A DNA stretch of 64,000 bases from Ignavibacteria bacterium (lineage in GTDB: Bacteria > Bacteroidota > Ignavibacteria > Tepidaquicellales > Tepidaquicellaceae): the NCBI GenBank assembly GCA_016783945.1, contig JADHVP010000001.1:1-64000 (forward strand), in the 5' to 3' direction. The translations under genes and the position numbers were made by a program. Below, in pieces: positions 30,099 to 39,872 of the stretch. How positions within the stretch are numbered: position 1 is the stretch's first letter; each line of letters starts with the position of its first letter. The notes under the pieces were generated by a model. It was not told the DNA's origin. It worked only from the letters and a program-made list of their open reading frames with translations, and did not search any database.

Positions 30099-31217
30099 AT
30101 GAAAACAAAAAAAATATTAGTCATAGGTGGTTTACCCCCTCCTTTACATGGAGCTTCAGTATATTTTAAGAACATTGTTGATAATGAAAAGCTAAAAGAA
30201 GATTTCAAAGTTTTAAGTTTGAATATCTCAGTGAATGAAGATATTTCGACAATGACCAAATTTTCTATCAAGAAGGTTCTCTTGTCAATGGTATACTATA
30301 TTAAGCTTGTTTTCATACTTGTTTTTAACCGCATAGGGATTGTTTACATACAGGTTTCGTACCCGGTTTTTGCATTCTTGAAAGATTCAATTTTTATATT
30401 GATATTAAAACTGTTTCGCAAGAAAGTTGTCGGTGCTGTATTAGGGACTGGTTATAAAGAAATCATCGAAAGCAAAGGAAGATTACTATTGAAATATTAT
30501 GGATTCGTATTCAGAAAATTTAATGCATTTACTACACCAAGTATCTACATGCTTACAAACGATGGCTTCACAATGGAAATGCTAAAAAAATCAAAAGAGC
30601 TTCCGTTCGCAATTAATCCGATTAATCCATCAATGCAAAGTATAAAAGAAGTTAGTTTTCCATTTCAGATTCTTTTCATGGGAAATCTCCATCCCGGTAA
30701 AGGTGTCTTCGAATGTTTAGAAAGCATATCTACTGTTGTGAAAAAGTATAAGAGAGAAAAATTTATTTTTGCGGGTGAATGGTCTTCAAGTGAAGATGAA
30801 AATCGAGCAAATAAAATTATCAAAGAGAACGATATTTCATCTTATTGTGAAATCATTGGTACGATTTCAGGAGAGGAAAAGAAAAAATATTTTGAAGAAA
30901 GCCAAATATTCTTATTGCCAACTTATTATCACTCCGAGGGTTTACCGCTCGCGTTATTGGATGCAATGTCATTTGGGTTGTATATTATCACAACGAAGCA
31001 TGCAGCTATACCTTCAGTAATAATTGATTCTTTCAATGGTGTTTGCTGCAAACAAAGAGATTCGAAAGATCTTGCAGATAAAATTATTAATGCAATAAAA
31101 GAAAAAGTTGAAACAGATAGAATAAGACAACAGGCTATCAAGTGTTTTTATTCAAACTACACCTATCCAATATTCATTAACAGGTTTAAAGAATTTTTAA
31201 ATGAATTTATAAATTAA
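30099..31217 (+). CDS. glycosyltransferase family 4
   Basis: ILVIGGLPPPLHGASVYFKNIV...MGNLHPGKGVFECLES...SQIFLLPTYYHSEGLPLALLDAMSFG. Confidence 0.85.
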   Translation: MKTKKILVIGGLPPPLHGASVYFKNIVDNEKLKEDFKVLSLNISVNEDISTMTKFSIKKVLLSMVYYIKLVFILVFNRIGIVYIQVSYPVFAFLKDSIFILILKLFRKKVVGAVLGTGYKEIIESKGRLLLKYYGFVFRKFNAFTTPSIYMLTNDGFTMEMLKKSKELPFAINPINPSMQSIKEVSFPFQILFMGNLHPGKGVFECLESISTVVKKYKREKFIFAGEWSSSEDENRANKIIKENDISSYCEIIGTISGEEKKKYFEESQIFLLPTYYHSEGLPLALLDAMSFGLYIITTKHAAIPSVIIDSFNGVCCKQRDSKDLADKIINAIKEKVETDRIRQQAIKCFYSNYTYPIFINRFKEFLNEFIN

Positions 31218-31267
31218 ACAACTCAAGAATTTAATTATTCTCTCTATCATTTATTACGACTAACTTT

Positions 31268-33163
31268 ATGTGTGGAATAACCGGTTTGATAAATACAGGA
31301 AATGAAAATATTCTCAAGGAAATGACGAAGCTTATTTCTTATAGAGGTCCTGATGATGAGGGTGTGTTCTGGTCTGAGAAGTTTTGTTCTGGATTAGGGC
31401 ATAGAAGATTATCAATTATCGATCTTTCCAGTAGAGGGCACCAACCAATGTCGAATGAAAAAGGAAACATTCATATAACATATAACGGGGAGATTTATAA
31501 TTATTTGGATATTAAATCGTCGCTTGAAAATCTTGGATACAACTTCAATTCTAATTCCGATACAGAAGTTATTCTTAAATCATATGAGGAATGGGGAGAA
31601 GAATGCCTGTTGAAATTTAATGGAATGTTTGCATTTGCAATTTATAATTCTGATACAAATTTTCTATTTGCAGCGAGGGACAGAATTGGAGTAAAACCCT
31701 TTTACTATTATCAAAAGAATGGTTCATTTATTTTTTCTTCTGAAATTAAAGCTATTTTGAAATCCAATCTTGTTGAGGCTTCTCCCGATTATTTTTCTTT
31801 ACTAACTCCAACAAGATTTCAAATTTCTCCGTATACAGGCTTCCAGGATATTTTTAAACTTCCAACGGGCTATTCACTTAGATTTTTTGAAGGTAAGTTG
31901 GAACTAAAAAAATATTGGGACATAAATCCAATTGAAAAAGAAATCGGAGAAGATACTGCTATTAAACAATTGGATGATTTATTGAATGATTCGGTAAAAA
32001 GGCAGATGATATCCGATGTTCCGGTTGGAATTTTCTTAAGTGGTGGACTTGATTCCTCCATCATAGCTGCATTAATGAGAAAGAACACGCAAAAAGATAT
32101 TCATTCTTTTACAATAAAGTTTTCAGAAAAAGATCAAAAATATGAAAAGATGGCAAAGGATGAATTGTATGCCAGGAGAGTCGCTGAACAGTTTGATTTT
32201 AATTATAACGAAATTGAAGTTAGTCCTGATATAGAAAACTTGTTACCTAAAATAATCTGGCATCTCGATGAACCCCTTGCAGACCCTGCTGCGATTAACA
32301 CTTATTTAATTTCAAAAGCAGCAAGAGATATTGATATTGTTGTTCTTTTAAACGGAATGGGTGGAGACGAAATATTCGGAGGATATCGAAAACATCTTGC
32401 ATGTTTAAAAGCAAACGTCTACAATAAATATGTACCGGGTATTTTTAGAAATGTTATAAAGTCAACATTTGATCATATACCGGTTGCATCATCATCACAG
32501 GGATTCAAATATGCAAGATGGTTAAAGAGATTTTTAACAATAGCGTCACTTCCAGGGGTGGAAAGATTTCTTTCATCAGATCTGTCTTTAACTGGTGAAC
32601 AATTTGAAAATATGTTTGCCGGTGAGTTAACCTATGGTGATACACATTTCTTTAAATCTCAGATCATTAATTTTAAGTCGGTTGATTTATCGTATCTCAC
32701 AAAGATGTGTTTGAATGATACAAAAGTGATGCTATCTGAACATAATCTCAATTATTCGGACAAAGCATCAATGGCGGCAAGCATTGAAAGCAGACCCCCA
32801 TTAACTGATCACTTACTTGTTGAATTTATGTTTAACTTAACTCCCGATTACAGAATTAAAAAAAACACTCAAAAGTATCTTTTGAAAAAAGTTTCTGAGA
32901 AATATTTGCCGGATGAAATAGTAAACAGACCCAAAGCTCCTTTTGGTTCTCCGCTCCGCTCTTGGATAAGAGGACCTCTTGCTGTAATGGTTGATGATTA
33001 TCTTTCTGCGGAATCATTAGAGAAAAGAAATCTATATAATCCAAAATTTGTTGAAAGATTAATAAAATACGATAGGAACGGAAAGAAAGATAATGCGCAT
33101 ATTATTTGGACGTTACTGACAAATGAGATTTGGTTTAGAACTTTCTTTGATAAAAATTTATGA
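31268..33163 (+). CDS. asnB: asparagine synthase (glutamine-hydrolysing)-like amidotransferase
   Basis: MCGITGLINTGN N-terminal Cys GATase; VPVGIFLSGGLDSSIIAALM PP-loop; SRPPLTDHLLVEF. Confidence 0.92.
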   Translation: MCGITGLINTGNENILKEMTKLISYRGPDDEGVFWSEKFCSGLGHRRLSIIDLSSRGHQPMSNEKGNIHITYNGEIYNYLDIKSSLENLGYNFNSNSDTEVILKSYEEWGEECLLKFNGMFAFAIYNSDTNFLFAARDRIGVKPFYYYQKNGSFIFSSEIKAILKSNLVEASPDYFSLLTPTRFQISPYTGFQDIFKLPTGYSLRFFEGKLELKKYWDINPIEKEIGEDTAIKQLDDLLNDSVKRQMISDVPVGIFLSGGLDSSIIAALMRKNTQKDIHSFTIKFSEKDQKYEKMAKDELYARRVAEQFDFNYNEIEVSPDIENLLPKIIWHLDEPLADPAAINTYLISKAARDIDIVVLLNGMGGDEIFGGYRKHLACLKANVYNKYVPGIFRNVIKSTFDHIPVASSSQGFKYARWLKRFLTIASLPGVERFLSSDLSLTGEQFENMFAGELTYGDTHFFKSQIINFKSVDLSYLTKMCLNDTKVMLSEHNLNYSDKASMAASIESRPPLTDHLLVEFMFNLTPDYRIKKNTQKYLLKKVSEKYLPDEIVNRPKAPFGSPLRSWIRGPLAVMVDDYLSAESLEKRNLYNPKFVERLIKYDRNGKKDNAHIIWTLLTNEIWFRTFFDKNL

Positions 33164-34237
33164 TTGCGAGAATTAAAAAAATATTTAAGAGCGCCACGAA
33201 AAATACTTTTAGAAGGATATTGATGATCATAATTATTGTGTTTCCCGTATACAATCTTATACTATTAAATTTTCAGCATGAGTTCAGAATTAGTGTTAAT
33301 AGGGTAATCGAAAATGACAACAGAGAATTTTTCAAAAAAAAACCTGAATTAACTGGAGAAACTATTAGATGGGAAGATAGAAGTATGATCAAAGGTTTTG
33401 TATATCCCTTACCGGATTCTATTGTGCAAGATGAGAGATCCTTACAAAAGGTTATGGATATTATGACTGTAATTAGGAAAACTCTATTCCGAAAGACAAC
33501 TTGTTAATAAAAACATTCTCGAATCTCCTGAAAGCATCAGGGAGTTGTTTTTTCAAAAAAATTATCGGGGTAGTTGTTACAACGATGCAATTTTATTATC
33601 AACGTTAATGCAGAAGGAGTCTTACTTTGTGAGAATAATTGGTTTAAATGGAAATGATGGACTCGGAGGGACGGGACATAACATAGTTGAGGTTTGGATT
33701 GATTAACTTAACAAGTGGATAGCATTAGATCCTCAGAACAATGTATGTTTTAAGAATAAAGAGGATGTTTTTATATCTGTTCTTGAACTGAGGGAAGCTG
33801 TTGTTAAAAGTAATAACGCTGATGAATTTTTTAATAGAGTTGAAGTTGTTCATTTTTTAGACAATCCTAATCTTGCAAAATATGTTTTTAAATTGTATAA
33901 ACCTCTAATAGAAGATTTAGTTTTTTATTCCAATAATGATTTTTATACTGAATCACAAAACTCTTTTGTAAGAAAAATATCCGACATTGTTGAATCGCAG
34001 TTTGAAACTTTTGGTGTATTATCAATCTGGTCAGGGAGATGGATGAGATCGGTTTTAGGGACACAAATAAAGTTATACAGGTTCATGGATGAATATAACA
34101 GTGAAAGTTATCATCCCGAAGTTCGGTTTTATGTCTACTTAATATTTTTCTGGTTATGGATTATTAGTGTTTTTTTAATGATTATTATTTTTATTAACTT
34201 TATAATTGTAAAAGTATTCAAAAAGAAAATTGAATAA
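33160..34237 (+). pseudogene. membrane-anchored transglutaminase-like protein interrupted by one frameshift and one in-frame TAA
   Basis: Start overlaps asnB stop (ATGA). After a shift near 33470-33480 the frame reads ...KLYSERQLVNKNILESPESIRELFFQKNYRGSCYNDAILLSTLMQKESYFVRIIGLNGNDGLGGTGHNIVEVWID*LNKWIALDPQNN... and runs into the 33893-34237 ORF; TAA at 33704-33706. Confidence 0.8.
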
Positions 34238-34289
34238 TAATACTGTACGAATAATCTTAAGATAGAATTCAATACTAAATGACGAAATA

Positions 34290-36443
34290 ATGTATCAAAT
34301 AATACAATATCAAAAAACTGGCGAGCTTTTTATAGAAGAGCTTCCTGAACCAATATTAAAGGACGGTGGAATCTTAGTTCAAAATGTATATTCATTAATT
34401 AGTGCAGGAACGGAGAGAGCATCTGTGGAAACTGCTCAAGCATCTATGTTGGGGAAAGCAAAAAAGCGACCTGACCTTGTAAAGCAGGTTAAAGAGAGTG
34501 TTAAAAAAGAAGGCTTATTAGCAACTTACAAAAAAGTTAAAAACAGACTCGATAATTATAAAGAATTGGGGTATAGTTCATCCGGTATTGTTATAGAATC
34601 ATCAGTTAAAGATTTTAAACAAGGTGATAGAGTTGCTTGTGCGGGTGGAGGTTATGCTAACCATGCAGAAGTTATATTTGTACCTAAAAACCTCGCAATC
34701 AATATTCCCGATTCTGTATCGTTCCAGGAAGGAGCTTTTACAACAGTTGGAGCAATTGCACTACAGGGAGTAAGGCAGGCTGATGTAAAGATTGGTGAAA
34801 ATATTGTTGTAATAGGATTAGGGTTGATCGGACTTATTACAGTTCAGCTATTGAAAGCAAGTGGAGTCGGTATAATTGGTATAGATGTTTCTAAAGATAA
34901 TTTTCAATTAGCCAGTAAATTTGGATGTGATGTGTGTTTGTTAAGTGAAAATGTATCAGATGATAAAATTAACAGCTATACTAATGGCATTGGAGCGGAT
35001 GCAGTTATTATTACCGCATCTACAAAAAGTAATGAGCCCGTTGAGACAGCTATTTCTATTGCAAGAAGAAAAGCAAAAGTCGTAATAGTTGGTTCAGTTG
35101 GTATGGATATTCCGCGGTCACCATTTTATGAAAAGGAGCTTGATATAAAAATATCTTGCTCTTACGGTCCGGGGAGATATGATAATGATTATGAAAAAAA
35201 AGGTCTGGATTATCCGTATGATTATGTACGCTGGACAGAGAACAGGAATATGTCTGCCGTAGTAAGCCTTGTGTCACAAAAAAGACTGGATGTAAATTCT
35301 TTAATCACACATAAGTTTCCAATTCAGGAGGGTTTAAAAGCATATGACATTGTAACGGGAAAAGTTAAAGAAAAGCATCTCGGTATTTTATTACATTACT
35401 CATCTAAGGGAATTGCTGTTGAACAATTAGATAAGAAGATAGAGGTTGAGAAACCTGACACTGAGCAGGAATCTAAAATTGGTATTGGTTTTATTGGAGC
35501 AGGAAATTTTGCACAGTCTTATTTAATACCTAATTTGTTAACAAACGAAATTAGTTTAAAAGCTGTTGCAACTACTAATCCTGTTAATGCAAAAGCTACA
35601 GCGAAGAAATTTAAATTTGAGTATTGTACAACCGATACATCTGAATTATTGAATGATAATAACATCAATACAGTTTTTATTGCGACTCATCACGATTCTC
35701 ATGCTAAGTATGTTGTAAGTGCATTAGAAAAGGACAAACATGTTTTCGTAGAAAAGCCTCTCGCAATCACAGAAAAACAACTTAGAGAAATCAAAAAGGT
35801 TATTGAAAACACCGACACTAAAACTAATTTAATGGTTGGTTTCAATCGAAGGTTCTCAAAACCTTTCGTAGATATTAAGAAGTTTTTCCAGGATAGAAAT
35901 GAGCCTTTCGTAATAAATTACAGAGTCAATGCAGGATTTATTCCTAAAAGCAGCTGGATTCAGGATAAGGACCAGGGCGGTAGAATCATTGGTGAAGGAT
36001 GTCATTTTATAGATGTTATGAGTTTTTTAATAGAAGCTAAACCAGTAAGCGTTTTTGCAGAATCAATAGAATCAGATAACCAGCAGGTTGAGAATTTCGA
36101 TAATGTGAACATAATCGTTAAGTACTCAGATGGATCTATTGGAAACTTATTGTATTTAGCAAATGGTGATAGTTCCTTATCAAAAGAATATTGTGAGGTT
36201 TATTGTGGAGGGGATACAACTATCATGGATAATTTTAAAAGTGTTTCATTTTTTAGAAATGGAAAGAAAAATCGAAAATCTTATGATGGCTCTAAAGGTC
36301 ACAGGGAAGAGGTCAAGTATTTCCTGGAACGGATTAAAGGTGTTGTCCCGAATAAATTAAATTTTGAATCAATCTATCTTACGACACTTGTTACATTAAG
36401 AATAATGGAATCATTGAGGAAAAATTCACCAGTTAAAATTTGA
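34290..36443 (+). CDS. bi-domain oxidoreductase (zinc-type alcohol dehydrogenase + Gfo/Idh/MocA)
   Basis: N-terminal MDR fold (SLISAGTERASVE, GENIVVIGLGLIGLITVQLLK) fused to GIGFIGAGNFAQSYLIPNLL...HVFVEKPLAITEKQL...GGRIIGEGCHFIDVMSFL. Confidence 0.9.
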   Translation: MYQIIQYQKTGELFIEELPEPILKDGGILVQNVYSLISAGTERASVETAQASMLGKAKKRPDLVKQVKESVKKEGLLATYKKVKNRLDNYKELGYSSSGIVIESSVKDFKQGDRVACAGGGYANHAEVIFVPKNLAINIPDSVSFQEGAFTTVGAIALQGVRQADVKIGENIVVIGLGLIGLITVQLLKASGVGIIGIDVSKDNFQLASKFGCDVCLLSENVSDDKINSYTNGIGADAVIITASTKSNEPVETAISIARRKAKVVIVGSVGMDIPRSPFYEKELDIKISCSYGPGRYDNDYEKKGLDYPYDYVRWTENRNMSAVVSLVSQKRLDVNSLITHKFPIQEGLKAYDIVTGKVKEKHLGILLHYSSKGIAVEQLDKKIEVEKPDTEQESKIGIGFIGAGNFAQSYLIPNLLTNEISLKAVATTNPVNAKATAKKFKFEYCTTDTSELLNDNNINTVFIATHHDSHAKYVVSALEKDKHVFVEKPLAITEKQLREIKKVIENTDTKTNLMVGFNRRFSKPFVDIKKFFQDRNEPFVINYRVNAGFIPKSSWIQDKDQGGRIIGEGCHFIDVMSFLIEAKPVSVFAESIESDNQQVENFDNVNIIVKYSDGSIGNLLYLANGDSSLSKEYCEVYCGGDTTIMDNFKSVSFFRNGKKNRKSYDGSKGHREEVKYFLERIKGVVPNKLNFESIYLTTLVTLRIMESLRKNSPVKI

Positions 36444-37618
36444 GCAAGAGTTTTGATATAAAGTTAATTAGGGACTCTCTTTCAAAACTTGAGGAATATA
36501 TTGTTAAGGAAAGATACAAAGGTTATGATCCATTTGATGTTTTAACGTCTCCTCTTTTTAATTTTAGTTTACTAAAGAACTCAAAAATAATTAGATTAAC
36601 AGCCCAGCAGATTTTTAAAAGACTACCCCTTAATTTGAGGTTACTGTTAGCTGTTAAAAAGGGATTGAATCCTGTTACTTTAGGTTTATGTTTACAGGCT
36701 TATTGTAATTTGATTAAAGTAAATAGGGATAATAAAGATTTATATAAAACGGAGTTAGATTTTTGTATAAGCAGCTTGGTGGAGTTAAGCTCTCCGGGAT
36801 ACAGCGGCAGGTGTTGGGGTTATGATTTCGATTGGGAATCGAGGTACACAACGTTTCCTGCTTTTACGCCAACAGTAGTTGCAACAGGTTTTATAACGAA
36901 TTCACTTTTTACTTATTACAGGCTCAGCGCAAATGAAACCGCTCTTGATCTTTGCAAGAGTTCTGTAAATTTCGTTATGAATGATTTGAATAAATGCTAT
37001 GAAGAAGATAAATTTTGTTATTCTTATTCACCGTTAGATAAACAAAAGGTACTGAATGCCACAATGAAAGGTGCAAGATTGCTAATGCAGGTTTATTCTG
37101 TTACTAAGGATATTAAGCTCAGAGAGGAAGCGGAGAAAACGGTTATGTTCGTAATAAATCATCAGAAGGAAAACGGTTCGTGGCTTTATTCGGTCGATGA
37201 TGCACGCGATTGGAGCGATAATTTTCATACTGGTTATGTTTTAGATTGTCTCGATGAATACATAAGAATTTCCGGGGATAATAAATTTGTTCAAAATCTT
37301 AAAAGGGGCATTAATTATTATGTGAACAACTTCTTCACAGAAGATAGTATTCCAAAATATTTTAATGATTCAACATATCCAATTGATACGACTGCTGCTG
37401 CTCAGTCAATCTTAACGTTGACGAGATTTTCCTACATAGAAAAAGCAATAAAGGTTTCCGTTTGGATGATACAAAACATGCAGAGTAAAGAGGGTTATTT
37501 TTATTTTCAAAAGCACAGGTTTTATAAAAATAAAATAAGCTACATGAGATGGTCGAATGCATGGATGTACTTAGCTTTAACGGATTTGATTTTTAACGCT
37601 ACAATAAAAGAGTTTTAA
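36440..37618 (+). CDS. hypothetical alpha/alpha-toroid-like protein of polysaccharide clusters
   Basis: Helical repeats with GSWLYSVDDARDWSDNFHTGYVLDCLDEYI; start overlaps previous stop. Confidence 0.55.
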   Translation: MSKSFDIKLIRDSLSKLEEYIVKERYKGYDPFDVLTSPLFNFSLLKNSKIIRLTAQQIFKRLPLNLRLLLAVKKGLNPVTLGLCLQAYCNLIKVNRDNKDLYKTELDFCISSLVELSSPGYSGRCWGYDFDWESRYTTFPAFTPTVVATGFITNSLFTYYRLSANETALDLCKSSVNFVMNDLNKCYEEDKFCYSYSPLDKQKVLNATMKGARLLMQVYSVTKDIKLREEAEKTVMFVINHQKENGSWLYSVDDARDWSDNFHTGYVLDCLDEYIRISGDNKFVQNLKRGINYYVNNFFTEDSIPKYFNDSTYPIDTTAAAQSILTLTRFSYIEKAIKVSVWMIQNMQSKEGYFYFQKHRFYKNKISYMRWSNAWMYLALTDLIFNATIKEF

Positions 37619-37640
37619 TACTTAAATACTTTTTGCTCAA

Positions 37641-38672
37641 ATGATTTGGTTTGATCTCGATAATTCGCCGCATGTACCTCTTTTCCGTCCGATTTTTAAA
37701 GAATTGAGTAAGAGGAATCTTCAATATTTCATCACTGCGAGGAAATATGCTCAAACAGTTGACTTACTAAAATTGTGGGACATAGAATTTGAATTGGTTG
37801 GCAAACACGGTGGAAAAAGTAAAATTAAAAAAGTTGCAAATCTTTTCCATCGTGCTTATCAACTTGGAAAATGTATACGCGGAAAAGATATAAAATTAGC
37901 AGTTAGTCATGGTTCAAGATCACAACTCTTAACAGCAAAAGTAAAAGGTATTAATTCAATATTGATGATGGATTATGAGTACACTGAAAGAAGAATTTTT
38001 AATTTACTTTCGACTTACTTATTAATTCCTAAAATTATTCCGGATGAAAGGTTGAGGTTAGCGGGAATAAATCTTCAAAAAGTTATAAGATATAATGGAT
38101 TTAAAGAGGAGCTTTATGTAAATGACTTTATTCCCGAAAAAGATTTTCGAAAAAAAATTAGAGTAGAGGAAGAAGAGGTCCTTATTGTTATAAGACCACC
38201 CGGTATGTTGGGTAACTATCATGATAGGAAAAGTGAAAGACTTTTTTTGAGTGCAATACAGTATTTCCTGAATTTGAATAATACAGTGTGCCTTATTGTA
38301 AACCGGACAAAAAGTGAAAGGGAATTTTTAATCAATAATTTTGAATTAAGTAAAAAACTAAGATTCCTGGAAAAGCCTGTCGATGGTTTACAACTTTTAT
38401 ATTGTGCTGATATATGTTTGAGTGGTGGTGGTACTATGAACAGAGAATCCGCGTTGCTTGGTACTAAGACTTACAGCATTTTTACCGGCAGACGACCGTA
38501 TCTTGATGAATATTTGCAGAACTTAGGGAAGCTTAAATTTATAGAAACAGAAAGTGATATTGAAGAAATAGGTGTCTCTAAAATTGTAAAAACATATCAA
38601 CCATTTACGAAGAATATCTTAATTGAAGAAATTATCGATATTATTGAAAGTAAATATATACAGTCAAATTAA
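37641..38672 (+). CDS. DUF354 family protein (GT-B/UDP-GlcNAc epimerase-like fold)
   Basis: MIWFDLDNSPHVPLFRPIFKELSKRN...TARKYAQTVDLLKLWDIEFELVGKHGGKSK...SHGSRSQ. Confidence 0.85.
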   Translation: MIWFDLDNSPHVPLFRPIFKELSKRNLQYFITARKYAQTVDLLKLWDIEFELVGKHGGKSKIKKVANLFHRAYQLGKCIRGKDIKLAVSHGSRSQLLTAKVKGINSILMMDYEYTERRIFNLLSTYLLIPKIIPDERLRLAGINLQKVIRYNGFKEELYVNDFIPEKDFRKKIRVEEEEVLIVIRPPGMLGNYHDRKSERLFLSAIQYFLNLNNTVCLIVNRTKSEREFLINNFELSKKLRFLEKPVDGLQLLYCADICLSGGGTMNRESALLGTKTYSIFTGRRPYLDEYLQNLGKLKFIETESDIEEIGVSKIVKTYQPFTKNILIEEIIDIIESKYIQSN

Positions 38673-38728
38673 TATTTTAATTTTAAATGAAACACTGTAA
38701 CTTACTATTTGTAAGTACTAATTTTGAA

Positions 38729-38742
38729 ATTACGTACGTAAT
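38729..38742. promoter_or_regulatory. 14-bp perfect palindrome attacgtacgtaat, candidate operator
   Basis: Self-complementary; 20 bp upstream of the DegT gene; a second inverted repeat acttac-tattt-gtaagt lies at 38700-38716. Confidence 0.5.
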
Positions 38743-38762
38743 CCAATAATAACTAACCGAAT

Positions 38763-39872
38763 ATGAAAATACCCTTTTTAGATCTTAAACAACAATACAA
38801 GTCCATTAAAGAAGAGATCGATCCGGCTATACAAAATGTAATAGACAATACAGCATTTGTATTGGGTAAGCCAGTATCAGATTTCGAACAAGAGTTTGCG
38901 AAAGCTCATAATGTAAATCATTGTATTGGTGTGAGCTCGGGTACAGATGGTAACCATTTAGTGTTATGGACTCTGGGAATCGGGGCAGGTGACGAAGTTA
39001 TCGTTCCAGCGAATACATTCATTGCAACTGCAGAAGGTGTTACACTCTGCGGAGCTAAACCTGTATTTGTCGATTGCTGTTCGGATAGTTACAATATCGA
39101 TCCTGACAAAGTCGAAGAATTAATTAATTCAAAAACGAAAGCAATAGTAGCTGTTCATCTTTACGGGCAGCCTGTAGATATGGATGCTCTAAGAGAAATA
39201 GCAAAGAAGCATAAAATCTTTCTTGTTGAGGATGCTGCCCAGGCACATCTCTCGGAATATAAAGGAAAAAAAGTTGGAGGACTTTCTGATGCAGCTTCAT
39301 TTAGTTTCTATCCCGGAAAAAACTTAGGTGCTTATGGTGAGGCAGGTGCGGTGACAACAAATGATGATGAGTTGGCAAAAAAGTTTAAGATGTATAGAGA
39401 GCATGGACAGAGCGAGAAATACCATCATGAGACTTTTGGACACAATTACCGTATGGAGGGAATTCAGGGAGCAGTACTTGGAGTTAAACTAAAACATCTT
39501 AACGAATGGACCGAGAAACGAAGAGCTGTAGCAAAGAAGTACAAAGATTTATTAAAAGGTGTAGGAGATATCGTTTTACCGACAGAGATGCCTTATTCAA
39601 AACATGTTTATCATTTATTTGTAATAAAAACAAAGTGGAGAGATGAACTTCAGAATTATTTAAATGAAAATGATATTTCAAACGGACTTCATTATCCTAT
39701 ACCATTACATCTCCAAAACAGTTACAAACAGCTTGGCTATAAGAAGGGAGACTTTCCAAATACGGAAGACCTTGCATTTAATTGTCTGTCACTTCCTATG
39801 TTTCCTGAGTTATCCGAAGAACAGATTGATTACGTTGTTAAAAACATTAAAGATTTTTATAAGAGGAAATAG
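38763..39872 (+). CDS. DegT/DnrJ/EryC1/StrS aminotransferase (copy 2, WbpE-like)
   Basis: MKIPFLDLKQQYKSIKEEIDPAIQNVI...SSGTDGNHLVL...SFYPGKNLGAYGEAGAVTT. Confidence 0.9.
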   Translation: MKIPFLDLKQQYKSIKEEIDPAIQNVIDNTAFVLGKPVSDFEQEFAKAHNVNHCIGVSSGTDGNHLVLWTLGIGAGDEVIVPANTFIATAEGVTLCGAKPVFVDCCSDSYNIDPDKVEELINSKTKAIVAVHLYGQPVDMDALREIAKKHKIFLVEDAAQAHLSEYKGKKVGGLSDAASFSFYPGKNLGAYGEAGAVTTNDDELAKKFKMYREHGQSEKYHHETFGHNYRMEGIQGAVLGVKLKHLNEWTEKRRAVAKKYKDLLKGVGDIVLPTEMPYSKHVYHLFVIKTKWRDELQNYLNENDISNGLHYPIPLHLQNSYKQLGYKKGDFPNTEDLAFNCLSLPMFPELSEEQIDYVVKNIKDFYKRK

